Part shown: positions 50,483-59,419 of the stretch, one piece after another
How positions within the stretch are numbered: position 1 is the stretch's first letter
How the letters are laid out: each line of letters begins with the position of its first letter
From: Lodderomyces elongisporus
Taxonomy: Eukaryota > Ascomycota > Pichiomycetes > Serinales > Debaryomycetaceae
Length of the DNA stretch: 64,000 bases
Direction of reading: 5' to 3'
Assembly: GCF_030384665.1 (NCBI RefSeq)
Contig: NC_083680.1
Span: 405,001 to 469,000 of the forward strand
Translations under genes and position numbers: made by a program
Notes under the pieces: generated by a model
The model's input: the letters and a program-made list of their open reading frames with translations, nothing else
Told to the model about the DNA's origin: nothing
Database searches by the model: none

Positions 50483-50817
50483 TTCCCAGGAGTTTTTATT
50501 AAAAGTAATGAAAACAAAATTTGAGTAAAATTTAATACTGTGTTAGTAAATCTAGTAATGTGTAAAGAGTGTAGAAAGTGTTGAGATGATGTGATAAGAT
50601 AAAAGTGGGTAAACCTCTAGTTAAGTTTGCATTGTTGTCGCAAATTCCGTTTGATTTTCTTTTTTACCTTGATTTTTAGTTTTTATTTTTTTTTATTTTT
50701 TTCGCAATCATTTTTTAATCTTTAATTCCGCAAGTTATACATAAATACTTCTCCTGGTGTTGTCTCTTGCACTTTCAAGCAATATCAAAATTACATTTCA
50801 ATAATATTTTTTCCAAA
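50483..50817. promoter_or_regulatory. Divergent promoter MRS2-type gene/GCK kinase
   Basis: Shared spacer with poly(T) at about 50656-50700 and no recognised factor site. The kinase frame is open further left but only from a TTG. Confidence 0.45.
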
Positions 50818-52443
50818 ATGAGAGTCAACTCTAGTAATGAACTAGAGGTATATGAAGAAGTTGGCCGTGGTGGGTTCGGTGTTGTATACCGCGGCATAAT
50901 CAAATCCACTCTACAGGAAGTTGCCATAAAACAAATTGATCTCGAGCAAGACGCGACAGACTTGATCGAAATAAACAAGGAGATACAAATCATAAGTGAA
51001 TGCCGATGTCCGCAAATCACTTCGTACTACGGATCATTTGTTAAAAACTACAAATTATGGGTAGTGATGGAGTATGTAGATGGCGGTTCCATTTTCGACC
51101 TTTTAAAAGCTGGTCCCATGGACGACGGGGAGGAATCAGCAATTGCCGTAATTGCTAGGGAGGTCTTGTTGGCCTTGGTATATTTACATGACCAGGGAAA
51201 AATTCATCGCGATTTAAAAAGTCAAAACATCATGTTGAACAAGCTTGGCAATGTAAAATTGACTGATTTTGGGGTAAGTGCTCAGTTAGGTTCCAACTTT
51301 TCCAAAAGAAACACTACGGTAGGGACGCCATATTGGATGGCACCTGAAGTGATTTTAAACTCAAAAGGTGGCCATAGTTTCAAAGCGGACGTCTGGTCCC
51401 TTGGGTGTTGTTGTTACGAAATGTACACTGGTAAACCTCCATTGCAAAGGTACCATGCTCCAATGAAGGCACTACGGTTGATCTCAAGATGTGAACAAAA
51501 TGGAGACTTTATCAAGATGATTGCTTTAGATGAATTACGAATAAGTGATGAGTTTCGAAGTTTTTTAAACTGTTGTTTTATTGAAGACCCTGCGACTAGG
51601 TTCAGTGCTCGAAAGTTATTGAATCACCCTTTTGTCAATAGAAAAATACTCAATTCACAAAGACTAATGAAGAAACTTATAACGAAAAAACAATTGTGGA
51701 ATCAACAACATCAAAACATTCAAAGACAAAACTTTTATGTTCCAACGCAAATGTATGATAATCAGAGACAATGGAGTGATGGAGAGATGGGAGCAACAGA
51801 GGGTAATGTACTTGGCAATGACAGAGTGAAGTTTGATATAAGTATGATCGAAGAAGAAGAAGAAAAAGAAGAAAAAGAAGAAAAAAAGCAACAGAAAAAC
51901 CACGAAACCCAACAAGGCACAACTAGATCAAGGGCTTCCACTTCCCCGACCATACCAACGCCAACCACAACTCCTAATAGATTGCTGACTCCGAAAAAGG
52001 GATCAGTCTCATCAAGATACCAAGAGACATTTGAACGAGATATTTTAAGCAAATCATATCAAAAACTTATTCTGCGACAGTATTTCACTTCCCAAGAGCA
52101 TTTTTTAGTCAAACAGTTAAACCAAAACATGGGTGCATTAGTCATAGAGAACAAAAACAAAATCCTACTTTTTCAGTACCTTCGAATTATGATCAAGGAA
52201 CTCGCAAAAGATAAGAATGGTGTACTAGGATCAATGATCTTGCCTTCAAGTTTAAGAAACCATTATACGCGTGGTCGCTCATTATCAAACACCTCGGCAA
52301 CGATTAACGCAGAAACTAATGGAACCGGTGCAAAAAACAGCCTAGAAAAGCAAAGTTTAAATGCATGGCCCAGCAAGTTTGATGAGATTGAACAAAGTTT
52401 GATGGACTCTTGGATAAAACGAATGAAGGAAGCTCATCAATGA
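50818..52443 (+). CDS. Ste20-family (germinal-centre-type) protein kinase
   Basis: A 541-residue Ser/Thr kinase with its catalytic domain at the extreme N-terminus, as in the GCK subgroup (Sps1, Kic1, Sid1/Nak1 of yeasts; Mst/YSK in animals). Motifs: P-loop VGRGGFGVVYRG, ATP-binding Lys in VAIKQIDLEQD, catalytic loop HRDLKSQNIM, DFGVSAQLG, and activation segment TVGTPYWMAPEVI, the Ste20-family signature. A low-complexity Glu/Lys/Gln stretch (about 345-365) separates it from a conserved-looking helical C-terminus (SYQKLILRQYFTSQEHF). The resemblance to S. cerevisiae Sps1 and Kic1 is similar, so I do not assign a symbol. Likely roles are septation, morphogenesis or spore-wall formation. I start at the ATG at 50818. 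Confidence 0.88.
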   Translation: MRVNSSNELEVYEEVGRGGFGVVYRGIIKSTLQEVAIKQIDLEQDATDLIEINKEIQIISECRCPQITSYYGSFVKNYKLWVVMEYVDGGSIFDLLKAGPMDDGEESAIAVIAREVLLALVYLHDQGKIHRDLKSQNIMLNKLGNVKLTDFGVSAQLGSNFSKRNTTVGTPYWMAPEVILNSKGGHSFKADVWSLGCCCYEMYTGKPPLQRYHAPMKALRLISRCEQNGDFIKMIALDELRISDEFRSFLNCCFIEDPATRFSARKLLNHPFVNRKILNSQRLMKKLITKKQLWNQQHQNIQRQNFYVPTQMYDNQRQWSDGEMGATEGNVLGNDRVKFDISMIEEEEEKEEKEEKKQQKNHETQQGTTRSRASTSPTIPTPTTTPNRLLTPKKGSVSSRYQETFERDILSKSYQKLILRQYFTSQEHFLVKQLNQNMGALVIENKNKILLFQYLRIMIKELAKDKNGVLGSMILPSSLRNHYTRGRSLSNTSATINAETNGTGAKNSLEKQSLNAWPSKFDEIEQSLMDSWIKRMKEAHQ

Positions 52444-52837
52444 AAATGAGCAAAAGAATAATAAAAAAAAACATTGATTAGTATATCGTTAGAATGTGTA
52501 GTGTACAATTAATTGAAAAAGAAAAGAAAAGAAAAGAAAGAAAAGAAAAGAAAAAAACTAATACATGTTTGTATAAAGAATTCTAACTCCTTTTCATTAT
52601 TCATATAATTAAGTAGTTGCAATTGTGGAATAGCCATTCTCTCTACACTCATTATCATTATTGCCTTTATACTTATACTTTTATGTACTGAAGCTTAATC
52701 CAACATTAATCTTTGGAATATCTTAAGGTCTCTTGTTGTCGTGCTCGTCGTCATGCTTCAAACCATTGGGTACCAGATTTGCTTCGGCCAAAAGTAAATG
52801 TTTATTGTCAATTACCTCTCCATCGTGAATAATGTTG
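52444..52837. other. Convergent spacer GCK kinase/SWD3
   Basis: Contains AAAAG repeats at about 52520-52555. Its right part (52723-52837) is an open frame that continues the SWD3 reading after a one-base shift. Confidence 0.5.
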
Positions 52838-52847
52838 TCATTGTCCA
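52723..52847 (-). other. Possible frameshifted C-terminal extension of SWD3
   Basis: This 41-codon frame has no in-frame stop before TAA at 52723, and its acidic Asp/Asn-rich composition resembles the preceding insertions. It connects to SWD3 by removal of one base in the A7 run. It begins with an ATG of its own, so a separate short ORF is the alternative. Confidence 0.4.
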
Positions 52848-54166
52848 TTTTTTTGACCATCTTGTTTCTTCATTTCAAAGACGCTAACTACTCCATCCAT
52901 ATTACCAGTAACTAGTAATCTTCCTTCATCAAATATGTCCAAACTCAATATTGCCGATTCGGGACTCTTTTGTTGCCCATTCCCATTTTGTTCTTGATTC
53001 TCACAAATCTCATCTGCTTGTTTGTGATTTTCTGTTTCTTTCTCCGATACTTCCTTTTCAGTTTTTTCAGACTTTATATTATCAATCTTGTTATCTCTTG
53101 CCTCGTCTTTTGTATCATTAAAATCGCTTTCAGTAAAACTCCATACAATTTTCTTCAGTTTAATGTCCCAACAAAGAATACCATCGCAATCACTCCCACT
53201 AATGACAAGTCTCTTATCTCCATGAGTAACGAACCTCAGTTCACAGTTATATCGTTCACACACAGGGCTTGACATGCGTCCAGTGAATGTCTTGACAACT
53301 TTATTGTCCATATAATCCCATAAACGAACCATTCCATCTAACGAAGAGCTCAAAATATATTTCCCATTCGGAGAACTTTCAACATTTCCAATAGGGTAAT
53401 TCTGTAACTCCTTACTAGATAATGACACTGTTGCTGTACCGTGGGTAGTTGCGTTTGTTGTTAGTGTCTTGAGACATTGATACAGCTCCAAATCAAATAG
53501 TCTAATTAGGCCATCATAGGACGCCGAAATGATTATCGAGTCATCTGGTGTTAATGCAAGACTCGAAATAGGGTCCGAATGTGCCGCAAGCGTAGTGAGG
53601 ATTTTGCCAGAAATTATATCCCATATTGTGATAGTCTCATCAGCCGAGCCACTAATTAAAAGATTACCTTTAGAATTGAATTGGATGGTTGTCACGTAAA
53701 AGGTATGTTTTTTTAACACTTTGAGACATTGATATGAGGAATTTTTCATCGACGTTGTTGAAAAGTTAGAAGTAAACTTAAAGTTTGATGTAGATGAAGG
53801 GTTCACTGGTGGTTTATTAGATGTTGGGTTGAATGACCAAATTCGAATCGTTAAATCATCGGAACACGATGCTATAATTGTGGAGTTTATTGGCGAAAAT
53901 CGAATATCTGAGATGCCCTTTGCGTGGCCCCGTAATTCAGTGATGAGTTCTCGAGTGTGCAAATTGTAAATCTTGATTATTTTTTGAGTAGATAATGCAA
54001 TATACTTGCCATTGGGTGATATTCGAACAGCTGTTATAGGATTATGCCTTGGTTCCTTGAATGAGTAGAGATGGTTGTATAAGGAATGGGTTTGTGGTGA
54101 CTGATCCTCCTCCACCTCCTCCTTTACCAGCTCCGATTGAGCTCCATCATGTAACAATACACCCAT
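52838..54166 (-). CDS. SWD3: COMPASS WD40 subunit Swd3 (WDR5 homologue), possible 3' frameshift
   Basis: About seven WD repeats match Swd3, the scaffold subunit of the Set1 H3K4 methyltransferase: NPITAVRISPNGKYIALST, GISDIRFSPINSTIIASCSDD, VTTIQFNSKGNLLISGSADETITIWD, SLALTPDDSIIISASYDGLIRLFD, YILSSSLDGMVRLWD, VISGSDCDGILCWD and a last LLVTGNMDGVVSVFEMK. Acidic insertions (about 350-390) make it 442 residues against 315 in S. cerevisiae. The stop comes just after an A7 run (minus strand, plus-strand T7 at 52848-52854). Dropping one A would join an open, protein-like frame of about 41 codons (MDNDNIIHDGEVIDNK...NKRP) ending at 52723. This may be a sequencing error or a true truncation; the WD core is complete either way. 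Confidence 0.88.
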   Translation of the reverse strand: MGVLLHDGAQSELVKEEVEEDQSPQTHSLYNHLYSFKEPRHNPITAVRISPNGKYIALSTQKIIKIYNLHTRELITELRGHAKGISDIRFSPINSTIIASCSDDLTIRIWSFNPTSNKPPVNPSSTSNFKFTSNFSTTSMKNSSYQCLKVLKKHTFYVTTIQFNSKGNLLISGSADETITIWDIISGKILTTLAAHSDPISSLALTPDDSIIISASYDGLIRLFDLELYQCLKTLTTNATTHGTATVSLSSKELQNYPIGNVESSPNGKYILSSSLDGMVRLWDYMDNKVVKTFTGRMSSPVCERYNCELRFVTHGDKRLVISGSDCDGILCWDIKLKKIVWSFTESDFNDTKDEARDNKIDNIKSEKTEKEVSEKETENHKQADEICENQEQNGNGQQKSPESAILSLDIFDEGRLLVTGNMDGVVSVFEMKKQDGQKNGQ

Positions 54167-54382
54167 TAGGTACTAAAACAAACTGTCACTAACAAGATTT
54201 ACAAATTGTTATCGATATTCGTATAAATTTTGCAATAGTATCGTAATGTTGTTTTTTTTTGTCAGTTGTGGCTATTGAAATTTCCAAAGGATATAGAAAT
54301 ACGCAAGTCCATTCTCTTTAAATTTCACAAAAGAAAAAGATTAAGAAGCAAATAAATCAAAAAGAAAAAAATAAAACAATAA

Positions 54383-54677
54383 ATGGGTGAGCATTCCGAG
54401 CGATAAAGAAAACGAGAAACGGAGTGGAAGTGAGAGTTGTAGTGGAAGTTGTTTCACGAATAATCTAGAAGGCGTAATCACCAACAACAAAAGAGAAGAC
54501 CAATTCTTACCATCACTTCAACAGTATCTCACCTCCATCTCAATAACACTTGGATACAACAGCAAGACAAAATTTATCTGGCAAAGATTACTACCAAAGT
54601 CAATTGCCATACCAAAATATAAAGCTAGTCCAAACTCAAAAAAAAGGGCAATCCTCAACACTGAAGTAATCAACTAG
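54383..54677 (+). CDS. Small ORF of about 96 residues without a usable ATG
   Basis: The frame 54387-54677 is protein-like: an acidic Ser-rich start (SIPSDKENEKRSGSESCSGS), then QFLPSLQQYLTSISITLGYN and FIWQRLLPKSIAIPKYK. It opens with GTG. An in-frame stop TAA lies 15 bases upstream, and no ATG lies between. An ATG at 54383 sits in another frame (ATGGGTGAGC, which stops after seven codons); dropping one G would fuse it to this frame. So either there is a sequence error in the GGG, a non-AUG start, or no gene. I do not recognise the product. It sits between divergent SWD3 and tandem VPS68, 170 bp before the latter. Confidence 0.45.
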
Positions 54678-54846
54678 TTCAATCAAACAAACTACATTCT
54701 TTGCTTCTTCATTGAACACAATTCAAACTACTTTTCATTCCCTCTCTATCATTCTCTTCCACCCCTCCCACCCCCAATTTCTTGTTTTTCCCCGATACTT
54801 GGTATTAATTTCAACCAAGGAACAAAAGTATTAATATAAAAGAAAG

Positions 54847-55416
54847 ATGAGTTCGCAACAGAATAATTTATTCAAGTTTTCCAACCTTCACCTTCATCTC
54901 CCCAAATCAGCCAAACTTCGCTCTGCTGGAATATACACTGCAGGTGCTTTATTCTCAATTGGGTTTTGGTCCTTAATTGATGCGCTGATCTATTCGAAAA
55001 CAGTTAATGCGCTGGACGTCCATGTGACATTTGTTGATTGGATCCCTTTGATATGTTCTTCGTTGGGTATGCTTATTGTCAACTCCATTGAGAAGGGTAA
55101 CCTTATGAATCGTGACTCAGATGGATTTGGAACTACTGGAGGACGTGGTGGCGGCGGGTTTGGTCTTGATGATGGGGGTAATTACGTATGGGCAGCAAGA
55201 ATTATCTTGTTTTTAGGATTCAGCTTATTGGCTGGCGGCGTTGCTGGTAGCTTTATGGTTTTTATCCTCAAATATTTGATGAAACATTACAGCTTCCCCA
55301 CTTTGGGTATGGGAGTTGCGAATATCGTATGCAATGGATGCGTTATGTTGAGTTGCATTATATTGTGGATTTCACAGAATATCGAGGATGAATATAGTTA
55401 TAGCTTAGCTTTATAG
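54847..55416 (+). CDS. VPS68: Vacuolar sorting protein Vps68 (TMEM50/UPF0220 family)
   Basis: A 189-residue protein with four hydrophobic spans: AGIYTAGALFSIGFWSLIDALIY, VDWIPLICSSLGMLIVNSI, IILFLGFSLLAGGVAGSFMVFIL and MGVANIVCNGCVMLSCIILWI. This matches the TMEM50/UPF0220 family, whose yeast member Vps68 partners with Vps55 at late endosomes for endosome-to-vacuole traffic and ESCRT function. A glycine-rich cytosolic or lumenal loop (GGRGGGGFGLDDGG) separates spans 2 and 3. Length equals S. cerevisiae Vps68 (184) within a few residues. It converges on MCK1. Confidence 0.93.
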   Translation: MSSQQNNLFKFSNLHLHLPKSAKLRSAGIYTAGALFSIGFWSLIDALIYSKTVNALDVHVTFVDWIPLICSSLGMLIVNSIEKGNLMNRDSDGFGTTGGRGGGGFGLDDGGNYVWAARIILFLGFSLLAGGVAGSFMVFILKYLMKHYSFPTLGMGVANIVCNGCVMLSCIILWISQNIEDEYSYSLAL

Positions 55417-55642
55417 TTGGAACAGGACTAAAGGAAAGAAAATGTTTGGAGAGCGTATTTATATACATTGATTGTATAAACAAGAAAGATTATACGAGAG
55501 AGAAATAAACAGGATTGAAATAAAAATTTCTTGCAGGTATTCATGATTTTAAGTGTATTGAAACTCTATAAAGATGTCGAAAAAATCTAGAAAAGTAATT
55601 CATATAATTGTAATGGAAAACAAGAACAAGAAAAACAACAGC

Positions 55643-55674
<32 letters not shown>

Positions 55675-55877
55675 GAAAAAGAAGAAGAAGAAGAAGAAGA
55701 AGAAGAAATGAATATGCAATGTGTAATTGGCAAATACAATAGCCTGGAAGATCGGCTCAATCAGGTCAATCAGATCAGTCGGGTCTGTGACTCATGGTTC
55801 ATTGTTTATAACACATGATTGTGGGTTTGTTTTTTTTTTTTCTTTTTATTATTATTCTTTGGTTCATAACATCCAGC
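55417..55877. other. Convergent spacer VPS68/MCK1
   Basis: Contains CAA triplets at about 55636-55672 followed by GAA/AAG triplets to about 55708. The short ORFs over it are repeat artefacts. Confidence 0.5.
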
Positions 55878-57080
55878 TCACGCGCTTATTTTCAACTCAT
55901 CCTTGTATGAACCAAGCAACTCCAGTTCAAATTCAGTGAAGTTGAACAAACTCAAGTCCACTGGAGTGGTAGAGCCTCTAGGATACACCTTAAACTCAGG
56001 GCTTTTCAATTCATTAAAGAATGGATGTGCCATTACTCTTCTGGGACTTGCACGGGCTTCGGGGTCATATACCAATATTTTCATCAACAAATCTATAGCA
56101 TCTGGTGGTGAGTTGCTGAAAATCTGTTTAAATCTTTCCTCTACAGTACAACTGAACAACTTTGTCGAGTACATATTTCCTCTATAGTTTGGATTGCTCT
56201 TGAAGAAAAACACTTTTGGTGGTGGTCCTAATAGTTTGGCAATTTCTTTCAATTGTGACTCGGGAGAAGATCCTTGGAAAATGGGTTTGCCCAAGAACAT
56301 CTCCGCAACAACACATCCCAAGCCCCATATGTCAATTTTTGTTGTGTACAAAGAACACCCTACAATCAACTCTGGTGCTCTGTAGTACCTTGAACATATA
56401 TAGCTGACACTTGGCTGGTTAACCTCGAGTTTCTTTGCTGAGCCAAAGTCACATATTTTCAATCTTATATTCGTTGGGTCAACCAATATGTTTGATGGCT
56501 TGATATCCCTATGACTTATACCAAATCCATGTAAATACAACATTGCTCTTGCAAGTTGGAATGTATATGCCTTCATGTGCGGGTAAGGAATAGTGTATTT
56601 CAGTTGTCGATAATACTTGATTTCAGATTGTAAATTTGATGGTAAGCATTCCATGACCAAGTTTTGGTAAATCTTGTTATCTGAAGAACTCTTCTTATCG
56701 AAAAAGAAACGCAAGCTGACAATATTGGGATGTTGAACCACGCGCAAAATCTCCAATTCTCTAGATTTGTACTCTGTTTGGGCTGGGACTCTTTTTATGG
56801 CAAATGGACCAATCCATTCGTCTCTTCCACCATTGCTGCTCACACCGTTATGTCCGTTGCTATTGCTCTGCTCCTGTTGCTCCTGTTGCTGTTGTTGCTG
56901 GTGGTGTCGGTGAGTGCTTGAAACATCAGTAGGTTCGTCATATCGTAATGCAGCTTCTACAACTGTTCCAAATGCTCCTTCTCCAATCTTCCTATATTCT
57001 CTAATAGTCATTCGACTTGATGTAGATGTCTTGTTGTTGACAACTTGTGGTAGCGTGTATTCATTCACTGACTGCGCCAT
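55878..57080 (-). CDS. MCK1: GSK-3-family protein kinase Mck1
   Basis: A dual-specificity kinase of the GSK-3/shaggy family acting in meiosis entry, stress response and cell-cycle control. The sequence has the P-loop IGEGAFGTVVEAA, FAIKRVPAQTEYKSRELEILR, HRDIKPSNILVD, the ICDFGSAKKLE segment, and the GSK-3 activation loop SYICSRYYRAPELIVG with its conserved Tyr. Resemblance to S. cerevisiae Mck1 is clear in REYRKIGEGAFGTVV, KKLE-NQPS-SYICSR and DLLMKILVYDPEARASPRR. An N-lobe insertion (about 53-85; His, Gln, Ser/Asn-rich) comes from CAG/CAA repeats. At 400 residues it is longer than Mck1 (375). Other family members (Rim11, Mrk1) lack the KSRELEILR/HNQPS pattern seen here. Confidence 0.92.
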   Translation of the reverse strand: MAQSVNEYTLPQVVNNKTSTSSRMTIREYRKIGEGAFGTVVEAALRYDEPTDVSSTHRHHQQQQQQEQQEQSNSNGHNGVSSNGGRDEWIGPFAIKRVPAQTEYKSRELEILRVVQHPNIVSLRFFFDKKSSSDNKIYQNLVMECLPSNLQSEIKYYRQLKYTIPYPHMKAYTFQLARAMLYLHGFGISHRDIKPSNILVDPTNIRLKICDFGSAKKLEVNQPSVSYICSRYYRAPELIVGCSLYTTKIDIWGLGCVVAEMFLGKPIFQGSSPESQLKEIAKLLGPPPKVFFFKSNPNYRGNMYSTKLFSCTVEERFKQIFSNSPPDAIDLLMKILVYDPEARASPRRVMAHPFFNELKSPEFKVYPRGSTTPVDLSLFNFTEFELELLGSYKDELKISA

Positions 57081-58370
57081 GTTTGGTGTTGAAATAAACG
57101 GGGGATTTTTTTTATAAAATCAAAAATAAAGATAAAAGCGGGAGGGGAGTATGCGTCAATTGTTGAGATTCAGAGAAAACGTTGTAGTTATAAAAGAAAA
57201 AACAACAACTTCTTTTATGATGCGTTTTAATTGTGTTTAGCTGCAAAAAATGCCCTCAATCGTTCAAATTTCAAGTTTGGTGATTGAGTAGTAATTGTTA
57301 TAAATTGTTTTTTTTTGATTTGTAGTTGATTATTTACGTGTGTCCGGTAACGTGTTTTTCCTCAATATAACTAGGTAGGGGTAGTGAGTGTGAGTGTGAG
57401 GGGAGGGGGGCGGAAGCAGAGAGATAGGAAGTTTGGTTTGGTTCCTGTGTCTAATCTCTAAATAGTTTCTAAAGCACTATTGAGTATTCTTAGTTAATTT
57501 AGTTGTAATTGACTAATGATAAAGTAAACAGCTCTAGTGCTAGTATAAATGGATGTTTTTCTGCGTCGTTGAATGTTGATTGTTGAATGTTGAATGTTGG
57601 TTGTTGGTTGTTGTTGTTATTTTTGGTAGTCTGTGGTATGTTACAAATATTATTTTTTTTTTGTTGTTTCTTTGATTTTGTTAATTATCGCCAACTGAGG
57701 CGTTGACCACCAATCCACTCAACACCGGTAATTTTATACTTCTTTCACACCTTTGTTATATATATATTATTCTTTTTTTTTTACTTCTTCCTTCTTCTTT
57801 TTTGCGCGCAACACTGCCACTGGATGGCGCCCTCCCCACCCCCTCTCCTCTCCTCCCCCCTTATATGACTACAGCGCAATTAAACTATAGTCACCAAGCA
57901 ATAGAACTAGAGTTACGGAGATTGCTAGAATAATTCTTAGAGTGGAAATATACTCTTTTTCTTTAAGTGATATTCATTTGCAAATACTTTCTGCCTTTAG
58001 TTTGTTTCTCTTCTATTTTGTGTATATTATAATGATTATTTTTTTTCTATTTTTTTATTTTTTTATTTTTTTTTTCACTTCTTTTTTTCCCGCCCGCCCT
58101 TTTGTCTCCTTCGTGTATTTTCGTGTGGGTGGTGGTCATTCAAATTGCGGTCACGGGATTTCTAGGAAACGGAGTTATATTTTTTTTACTACTGGTGGTG
58201 ATTCCCTAACCTTTCAGAGCTAAAAGTGTAGAGTTTTAGATTCATGTCTAATTATTCATATTGGTAGATATGAGGAAGAAAGGGGGGGTAGCAATCCAAT
58301 GAAGAGCCTCAAATTCATACTTTCACAGAAATCCATTTGTGAATTTGATATTATGGCTATCAAATTTGGC

Positions 58371-58390
58371 GGGGGGGGGGGGGGGGGGGG
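58371..58390. repeat. G20 homopolymer
   Basis: Twenty consecutive G, very rare in an AT-rich yeast genome. It can form a G-quadruplex and is prone to length change or base-calling error. Confidence 0.8.
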
Positions 58391-58736
58391 TTGGAATTTT
58401 CATTGAATCTTTTCCCCAGCTCTCTTACTCTCTCAGCATGACTCTTTTGGTTACGCGCGGTTAAGGAGTCGCTGTTGTAAACAATATTCTCGGTAGATAC
58501 GGCTTACACAACAACGCTCCATTACACGAAAGGAGTCAGCACAGCTAGACAATGTCGCACTTTTCATTAGTGTCGCGTTTATTATTGTCTCAAAATATAA
58601 AAATATATATTTCCGTTACATGGAATATCTCTTTTATCTCTAATATGTATGCAGCTGACATCTAGAGTCCACCATGTTTCACAACTACTTTTTGAAAAAT
58701 AAAAAAAATGAAACATTAGCTTTAAATTGTTGGTTG

Positions 58737-58872
58737 AACAAAACATATCATCATTCTAAACTTTATGTCCACTATGTCCAAGTATTGTAGAGGAGACGAG
58801 TTGAGTGGATGCTGGAAACCGGTCATCGTTTTTGAGCAATTTTTTAATCAAAGAATGATGATATGTTTTGTT
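58737..58872. repeat. 21-bp perfect inverted repeat with 94-bp loop
   Basis: The arms at 58737-58757 and 58852-58872 are exact reverse complements (the left arm begins AACAAAACATATCATC). Flanking bases do not pair. No target-site duplication or transposase is seen, so a mobile origin is not shown. Confidence 0.85.
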
Positions 58873-58960
58873 GATGAAGAAAAAAAAAAAAATTAGCCAA
58901 TAAACGAGTAAAAGTACTTTACACTATACTAAACAAGGAATATTAGATTTAAGTACTAGG

Positions 58961-59007
58961 ACAAACAAACAAACAAACAAACAAACAAACAAACAAACAA
59001 ACAAACT
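58961..59007. repeat. (CAAA)n tetranucleotide repeat
   Basis: About eleven CAAA units ending in CTAA variants, in the MCK1/MRPS18 spacer. Confidence 0.8.
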
Positions 59008-59419
59008 AACTAACGAATCAAAAAGGGGAATGGAAAAATGAATAAAAAATCTGTACCTTTCTTTCCCAAACAGTAATACATTCTTATTCACCTTTATATT
59101 TTCCATTTCACCTTTATGGTTTGACCTATAGCATGTTGAATTTCGCAGCCAAGTAAGAGGTTGGTTAGAGACAAGTCTCTGGTAGCTGCAACATACTTTT
59201 TTTTTTCTCTCTCTTCCCCCCTTCTTATTTTTTTCCCATAGTTGTACGCGCCAAAAAACCAGTCTCTAGCATTTTTCGAATTGTGGAAGAGAAAGGAACA
59301 GCAGATGTCGAGCTAAGATACACACATACATATACCGGACTTAATATTCAATTTTATCACCACCAATACTAGATCTTTTATAAAGCACGGACCCAATCGT
59401 CTTATTGCCACTATTCACT

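Larger units (their letters stand above)
57081..59419. other. Gene-free divergent spacer MCK1/MRPS18, 2.3 kb
   Basis: No convincing ORF. It holds GTGA/GAGT repeats (about 57385-57405), TTGAATGTTG repeats (about 57569-57620), CT-rich sequence (57776-57858), poly(T) (about 58038-58090), a G20 tract (58371-58390), a hairpin-rich block (about 58439-58520), a 21-bp inverted repeat (58737-58757 with 58852-58872), and (CAAA)n at 58961-59007. It serves as promoter of MCK1 and MRPS18 and may host a non-coding RNA. Confidence 0.5.

Noticed and set aside
58473..58513. TGTTGT...ACAACA as a solo LTR
   Set aside because: Only 41 bp apart, six-base ends, no target-site duplication; better explained as one arm pair of a hairpin.
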